Below, piece by piece: positions 35,101-44,100 of a DNA stretch of 64,000 nucleotides (its first letter is position 1; each line of letters starts with the position of its first letter). The stretch lies in the NCBI GenBank assembly GCA_963576475.1, contig OY754979.1, positions 30,025,578 through 30,089,577 on the forward strand, written 5' to 3'. The notes below the pieces were generated by a model. The model was not told the DNA's origin, searched no databases, and saw only the letters and a program-made list of their open reading frames with translations. Source of the DNA: Molanna angustata. Taxonomy: Eukaryota > Arthropoda > Insecta > Trichoptera > Molannidae. Made by a program: the position numbers and the translations under genes.

Positions 35101-38100
35101 TTTTTTTGCAATTTTGCCAAATACTCGAATATTACTTTTTTTGATGCAGTAGACCTAATCACATTAGATTTTACTGTTTTTTTGCAGTAGGCCTAATAAC
35201 ATTAGATTTTACTGTTTTGTTGCAGTAGGCCTAATAACATTAGATTTTACTGTTTTGTTGCAGTAGGCCTAATAACATTAGATTTTACTGTTTTGTTGCA
35301 GTAGGCCTAAGTGTATTAGATTACATATCATTTTTTTCTGCAGTAGGCATAATCATGTTAGATTATACTTTTAGCTGCAGAAATTCTAATTATATAAGAT
35401 TTTCTTGCAAGCACCATACCAATTGCATTGTTATATCTAACTATAGTAAAATTATATAAACTACAGAAAAACTAAATAACAATATATTATTTAAATAGTA
35501 AAAGCCAACGTTGATTTATACCTTGTGTTCAGATCATGCGCCTGGTTATACCTTCCCTCTCTGAGTATCTGAACATCGTGGAAGAGCTCCTGTATGGAGA
35601 GGTCAGCCTGTCTGAGGGAGCTCTCAACATGTTCTGCAGCAGCCTTCGCCTCAGCTGGATGCGCTCCTCTCTCCAACTTTCTTGACTCAGACTCGATGCG
35701 ACGTTCTATAGAGTCCAAACTGGAGTCTGTCTGTTTTATTTCTCTGAAAAAACAAAGAACAAAATCAAAATCTAAATATTTATATGCTTTTGACTTCATA
35801 GATAATTATTGTGATTGGCTGTTGGGTGATATAGTAAAACTATATAACAAGCAGATCATTAACAATAGAATCGTGCTGAAAATCAGCTACTATGGGCTTA
35901 TCCTTTCATAATAGCTGAACATGGTCCTTTTAAAATATCCATTTGTTTGTAATTGTATTAAATTTTTAATTTCCGTAGTAAATTTTTGTGTTTTTATTTA
36001 ACGTTCTATTACAAATATATTATACCTGTGCACTTTTTCAGCTAGCCTTTGAAGTTTCTCCAGTCTTCTGATCTCCTCTTGGATGTCTCTTTCCCGTTCC
36101 TGATGAGCCATCATCAGTCTACTCCAGTTCTGTTCCAATGTCTCCGGTCGCAGTTCAGGTTCAATCTCACATTCCCCAACAGATTCAAAATATTTCTGAA
36201 AAAATAATGAGAAATTAAAAATTGCTAGGATTATGAAGAAATTATTAGAGAAATAGTTAAGAGAAAGTTCATCATTTATGCCAATATTGTTAAGTAAGGC
36301 TGTCACTCTTTCTTTGACATGGTAGAAATTCAATCCCAAGTTATGTTGGTTACTTTCCTGCTACACTTTACATATTCATGAAGCATTGTGAATTTTCTAT
36401 ATTTCTGTCATCAATACTTTATTACCAGACATATTGATATCATTTTTCTATCTATAGGTTGAAAATCCATATCAAGAGTAATTAATATAGCAATAAATGC
36501 AATTGTTGAAAATGATCGTACTTCAAGTTCTCTGTAGTCATGTTGAAGTTTTTGTTTCTCTCGTTGTTTGGGTGGCACTTCATCATTTCTGAACCTCTGG
36601 GATTCATTCAACAGCTTCTTCATTTCAATAAGTGTTGATGCAAATGATCGATCCTGGAAAAAACAAAAATTTTCATTAAATACTAATGACTATAAAGATA
36701 CAAAAGAGAAAGGCAATTGTGGTTTCACTGGGTTCACGAATCCAGGACCACAAGCGCAGGCGACCAGAGCACCAGTCAGAATAGGCGAGCCACATGGGCT
36801 TGCGACCGGGATTGAGGGGCCCCTTTATGACTTAAGTCACGCTCACCGCTCACCTACCAACCTCTAACTGGCACTCCACTCCCCAGTGCAACCAAATCCA
36901 ATAGAATGCAGTGGGATATAAAGTATGTAAATTTGAAGAAAAATACAAATGAGGAAGAAGATGAAGACATGAATTTAAAAGACCAGCACATCGTAGATAA
37001 GAATCCAGAATAGCATTGAAATAAATATTTTAGATTATATATTTTGAATATAATAATGATGCTGTGCGATAAAAGAGAAATGGAACTGATAAATTGGAGA
37101 AGACTGGCTGCCGATAGGAAGGGATGGAGACGATTTTTGGAGGATGCCAGGGTCCGTAGCGGATTGTAGCGCCAGTGATGATGATGATGAATAATGATGC
37201 ACATTTCCTTGTACCCTGTGCAAGTGACAAGTTTATTGCCATTTTGTATTTTTTTCCAACCAACCAGTGTTTCCAGAAGCAAGATTTGCATAAGAAATAA
37301 TAATTATAAATAAACTTCTCCTCTGCTGGGAATCGAACCCAAAACGCCGGCACTGAAGCCAAACGGCAAGGAAAACATAAGATGAGACACGACATTTTTA
37401 AAGATATAAAATAAATGTACACCAACCTGCATGAGTGTCGCTTTCTCCCTGATCCAAAGGTGAAGATTTGAAGCTAACTCCCTGTACTGAGCAGATCTCT
37501 GCTGAGCCTCCATGTCATAAAGAGGATGCATGGTAGGAGGCTCCGGGAACACATCGTAGAGCGAAGAGATATATGTTATCAGGGACTTCTCATCCGGCTC
37601 ATGGGTGTCCACATCTGAAACAAAGCTTCGTTTTATTTAATCTGAAAAAAATCGAGATGGACGTTTGATGGTCACATGGGATGAATGAATGAACTAAGAA
37701 AATATATATTGCGGAAATGAATGGAATGAGAGGCGGAGGACTGCTGACATGCAGAAGTAATCGAGTAACCAATATACATAGATATAGTAAAATAATATTG
37801 AACTGTGAGCATACAGCAGTGGGTACCATAGTATCAACACAATTATAATATTTTGGAAATTTTACCAGAAGAGCCTTCGAGAAGCTCGTAATGGAAAGCG
37901 CGGAGGATAAATATTTACATTGCTCAGTGACCGGATGGAGTGACTGATAAATCAGCTACAGGAACTTAATTACTTTGATCTGCGTAAGAAGAAAATAAAC
38001 AATATGGTGGTTTCTCTCTTAATTATAGAGGAATAATCAGAGGTTAAAGAAGGTCTATCAAGCATAATTAACGTGTTAACGTGATCGATTTCAAACCAAT

Positions 38101-41100
38101 AATGTAGGTCATTGAGTAAATTTTCAGACTTGATCCCAAAACGGTTTCGATTAAAATTAAGATCACCATAATCTTGGAAAGGCAGATAATTTTCTAAGGG
38201 AGAAAAAAAACGATAATGAAAAATAAGACGACCATAACTCTCAGTCCATTCAAAACAAGTATCTACCTGTTAAATTAATAACGATCCAGATGTGAATCAA
38301 TATGACGCGGAAAACGTAAATTTATTGACTGTGAAACAACCTAACACTCAATAGACCGATCAAATTAAATAAGTCATTGTTTGTATAAACAATGCAGAGC
38401 CGAATAATGTACCGGCGGGGAACAATGAAACCAGTGAGACAATCTCACCACCACCGGTCTGAAAAAGATTACAACTGACTCAACCTGACGACGATTCGGG
38501 TCAAGAAACAACGCCGATACAAGAAGTACAATGGCGATGGCAATTACATAAATTATAAATGTACAATCGTATGTGAGATCATTGGACACAATTCAGAATG
38601 TTGTGGACAACGCTGACACAGTTGCTCAACAAGAAAATCCCGCGAAAGACAAGATACTTGTTAAACAGGATATTGCACCGCCAGAAGATTTGCATACAAC
38701 ACAAGAAAAATGGAGATTTATTCATATGACCCAAAACAAAACATAAGATGCATCAAGCGTGTAATGTTGGAAGATTGATTTGGTTTATCTACAGTCAAAT
38801 ATTTTCAGCGAGGGTACATACAAACTAATAAACATGTAGAATAACAAACAAAATAACCAAGATGGACTTGGTTCCTGCGGCGCGGAGCAGACGATGGCAC
38901 ACCTGCTGGAGTGCCTTCTAGTGGGGGCGTGCACCGAAGGGGAGTTGTGAAAGGAGCCAACTAGGAGGATAATCTCAATCCTGACTCATAAGTCGGGAAG
39001 AGAGTTTAGGACACAGCCGAGATAGAAGTAGAATAAACATGTTTTAATTTAAATTAGATGTATGCCAGGGTAAGAAATGAGGACACAAGGAAAAAATGTA
39101 AGATGCAGTTAATAGAATGAAAAGTGAGCACATTAAGATGGTTTGCGCACTTGGGAAGAATGAATGAAGAACGCCTGAAGAAGAAAGTATATACAGCGCA
39201 CAGGAAAGGAATAAGAGGTCGGGGGCGCCCAAGAAAAAGATGGCACGACTATGTGAACGATATTCTGAAAGACGGAAATGTAAGAAGCGTGAACAACAAA
39301 CGAACATGTATGAGACGATTCATGAATGGTTACAAGGCGATGAATGTGTGTCAAGATAGAAAAAAATGGCATTCGGTTCTCTCTGCCTACCCCATGAGGG
39401 ACATGGCGTGATGGTATGTATGTATGTAGATGTTAAAAAAATATTCTAAAAAAGTTATCTAAAGGCATAGACTTGTGGTTTAGGGCTTTCAAGACTTTCT
39501 GTCTTAAATTCGGTACACTCTTATCTTCATTATCAGTGAACAGTGAGCCAGTTGTTTCCACATGATTAGCTTTCTTTGGTACATTAAGTGCAGTGTCTGC
39601 AAGGTTTTAAAGTTCTCCGGACTATATGTGTTCTTTCAGAGTTTTGCAAGGGGTCGTTATTAGTCCCCATAAGCAGAACGGGTGGTGGTGGAGGAAGAAC
39701 AGACTTGTGGTGGGTAAAGATCTACGAATGAGTTCGAGAAAAAAAAATAGAAAATGTTATATCTACATAATGATTGTTAGATTGCAAGGCATCTACTTCA
39801 ATGAGACGTAGAGTAACGGATAGTTGGCGCAAAGCGCCTATGTATGAAGGAGCCGCAATATAGAAACAGTTAACAGTATTACAATGTTCGTTTTGTGAAT
39901 AACTCAAATGAGAATATTTGATAAAGGCCATAGTCATAGGTTATCTAAAGGCGTTTTCTTTCTAACACAATATTCTCCAAAATATATATACATACTTACA
40001 TAATACTCTTCGAGGTTTATCTTGTTGAAAAACCCAAATCAGCGTACATCAATGCCAATTTCAAACAACATAAAATACGTATGGGCTAACTTAATCGGCG
40101 TTCTGTGCGCTGTGATAAACAATAAATACTTTTCCATGGGTCATTGAATGCGAATACAGAAGTGTATTGATTAATTTAGATGTGGTCCGATGAACTTGAA
40201 ACACTAGTACTGCAAGTGCTGCTGGATACGCTTGATGATTAGCCTGGGAATATCTCAACAGGTTCATCAATTCATTTGGTACATTCCGACGGAATGGGTC
40301 ACTAGTGCATCATTTTGCTACCACATAAAATAATCCATTATTAAGAGAGGTTTTATTGGATGTATCGATCGTCGAAATAAGTTTAATTTCTGTCCAAACG
40401 CCCTTTTGCTGTAAGCATTTGCATCTCAAGAAATATAGCAATCATCCCGTGTGAACGAGTTACTTTACAGTACTTGTCCATTTCATGATGAAAGCTCTGC
40501 AACATGAGCCAATTTGAGCCTGTGGTTGAGATTTCATTGAAATCCTTTGTCCTAATCTGGCCAAGATGCAACAAAACGAAAGGTGTATTATTGTTGTAAT
40601 ATAGAATATGTACCTATTTATGTCACTTTTTTATGAAAAGGTTTTCCTGAATGTATGTACGTTAAATCTATTGATTTAATATGTAGTACGTAAAGTTCAA
40701 TGGTTAAATCTAAAACAGTCAAACAATATTTTTTAACGATTTAATGATAACATTTCAAAAGCTTTCAGTCCCCGCTGGTCTATAAAAAGATTGGTACAAA
40801 ATTTGTTTGATGTCTTTATTATTTAATCTAATTGAACACCGGTACGTAATTTCGATAAATCAATTAAATTAGGAATTATTGTATAACTGAAAGTTTCTCA
40901 AAAGTCAGGCAACGTTTAAATTGTAGTTTCGTGTTGAATCTTGTAAAATTACGAAATGTAGGTATATGTACAATCAAATAATAGCAAATATGATATTAAA
41001 ATACATTAAAACTATTGAATACACGAAAACAAAAATATCTACGGAATCTCAGTCATCATGGGAAAGCGAATTTTTGGCCAACTATGTCATAATTCATAAG

Positions 41101-44100
41101 TTCTGATATTAAGACTGGAACAGAGATTTATTGCGTTGCACCTGAGAATCTCTGACAAGAATCCAATTAGTTATCTTTTTATTTTAACAACTTCCTTGCA
41201 ATTTGCATTTCCAACATGAATTTGTCAGAACACAATAGAGCTATAAGGCAATTTGATGTCACCATTGTTTGCATAATAGCCTAACCACGACATGGCTATT
41301 ATAATATTACTATTGAAATAAAACAATTTGGAATATGAAATAAAATATCCCAACACAAATAATTACGAGACGAAACTAAAACGATTGACAACACTAATCC
41401 GCGAATAGTGTTCCGGATCATTGCAATATTCAACCAAAACAAAACTGATTAGAACATAACAAAACAGTTATTTATATTCATATACATCTAGAAAGAAATT
41501 TAAATAAAACTCTATGAATAGGCGCCTTTAACTACTCATTCAACTTTTCTTCCCGAACCAAAAATATTGAAAAAAACCCTTATTAGTATTATACATATAC
41601 TCTTTGACACGGAGAGCCCAAGTCGTATGTATTATTATACTCTTTGAGCACAAGGCGAGTGCGGAATCAAAGAGAGGATACCAAATGGTATATAATACAT
41701 ACGGATAGAGAATACTAAAGTGTCAAAGAGAACGAATTTTAAGGAACAATAGAACTGAAATAACTACTGGTGAGATATTCACAAAAACGGCGCTATATAA
41801 ATTATCCAAATTTATTATTATTTATTATTTATACTGCATGGCTTATATTTTATTAATAACGGTTATAAATAGGAACCATTGAAATAAATTATGCATTAGG
41901 AAAGTCAAACGCTATTCCAAAGTAAAGAGTGGCATATTTGGACAGAAAGTCATGAAGATTCTAAAGTCAGGCTAGAAGGATCGCATATCCAATAGGTTCA
42001 AAAGAATTCCCTCGAAAGCCAAAAACGAGTTATGATATTATATGAGGACCAATCAGACAAGAGAAATATAAAATACACATTGAAACTGTTAAAAACCATA
42101 TATTTTAAAAGTTAACAGTGAAAATTAACAAAAGAGAAGTCCCGAAGTTCTGAATACTTTTTAGAAATATTTTTGGGAAGTTGGGATCAAATTGAAGATT
42201 CATAGAGAAAAAACACTTAAAACCAATGAATAAGTAAATTTTAGATAAAAAAATAATAAACTAAACCAAACAATAAAATACACGAGATTAAACAGAAGAA
42301 ATCAAGAAATAAAATAAAGAACCAGTTATGTGATCGAATAAAAACAATACAAGAAAGAAATGAAGCAATAAAGTAGATAAAAAAATAGCTGATGATCCAT
42401 TCAAAAAAATTGACAAAAATTCTCAATGAGATGTTAAAAACAATAATACATTCATAGAACAGTCAACATAATGAGTAAACTAAATAATTTAAATGCTAAT
42501 TATGTAGATAATTGTGGGGACATGGCCGATGATAAATGACAATATGGTGTATCAAAACAGGTGTTTCAAGAAGAAGGCACAGTTAAACATGACGTTTGAA
42601 GAAGTATAGAAAATATAACTTCAGCTGACATAAATACATAATACATTCAGATAAGAAAAACATATGTGAACATAATACTTTGACACAAGTACTAACTTGA
42701 TGTACTATCAGACCATATTTGATAATTGTAGTAAACGAGAATAATCCAAAAGCACGAGCAAGTGTTTTTCAAAAACAAATCAAAACGTTTTTAACCTGAC
42801 ATTAACAATTCTGTGACTTGGGAATCGGCTACTTTCTATCAAACTGAGATGGACAATTTTCTCCATGAATTGAATTCCACGATATCTGTTTAAGGTTTAT
42901 ATTATTACTGTGTTGCATATTCTACTCTATCTTGTCTATTTGTTGCTTTTGTCTTCCAGTTTCTTATTTTGTGGATCTGGATGTACCCACAACAAGTATC
43001 TTTTAAAAATAATAATAGTAATGGTACATGATGTTGTAGACATGTCTTACCTTCGGGATCGAGAAGACGAGTAACGCCATACTCCCTCTCGACCACATGG
43101 AATGCTGTGTCCAGTCTTTCACGTACATGTCGGCTCCTAAGAAAGAAAATTAATATAAATAAATCATCATTGTCAATTGTCACCATCAAATCTATCTATC
43201 GTCTATCGATTGTACTTGAAGAGAGAGAACTTAAAACTTCAGTAGAGTAAATGGGAATGGCAAGAGTGATATGTTTTATTGAAATTTATTCTAGATAATT
43301 TTAATTTTACTACTTATGTTTTCGGAGATATATTGTGGAACATTTGATTTTTATATTTAGGAATTCACTGATTCACTGAATAAGTTATTCAAAACTGGTC
43401 GAATAAAAAACTCATCCATGGTATAAAACAAGCGATTTCTGATTACAAATCAGATAGCTTTTGAGGAACTAACGGATAAACGTGTCAATTATTAATTAAG
43501 TACGCATCAAATAACAAGTTGCCACATATTGGAGATTAATTTTTTTTTTTTTTTATTAAAGTTTTATTTATTTACATTTTTTTTAAACAATAAGTATTCT
43601 TGCACTAAACTGCAAAAGCAGTTTAACAGTGCTAGCTCTCTCGTACACTTATATAAATTTGATAATGTAACAAAAAATAATTATAAACAAACAAAAATTA
43701 AAAACTAGCAATACAATATAACAATAATTAAAACCATTAACACAATATAACAAAGAAAACATACAAACTTATATATAAAATTCTTTTAACATTTTTTTTA
43801 TTTTTTTTTGACTTGATGAACTTGATGGTCTCTACTGGGAATCAAAACTGAGACCTTTCAAACTAATTGATCAATGAAAGCTGACGAAATTTTGTATAAG
43901 CTATTGTAAAATGAACGGCATGATAACAAAACAAAGATAATTTTAATGTTTCTGTATCTTTACCTGATATTACGCCAGTCAATCAGGTCCGGTCTGTTGC
44001 GATGGATGAGGGCGTTGAAGGCGAGGCCGTCCCTCCAAGATGATGTGAAGTCGCTGACTCTGACTCCGGGGTACTTGGCTGTGGATCTCCTGGCCCATCT

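Noticed and set aside
34885..35395. Regular repeats with spacer-like variation resembling a CRISPR array
   Set aside because: Eukaryotic gene context, contiguous tandem units without unique spacers, and no cas genes.
36854..37425. Two minus-strand ORFs of 131 and 145 codons
   Set aside because: They run through a LINE tail, (GAT)n and a SINE in antisense; His and Ser runs come from the simple repeat.
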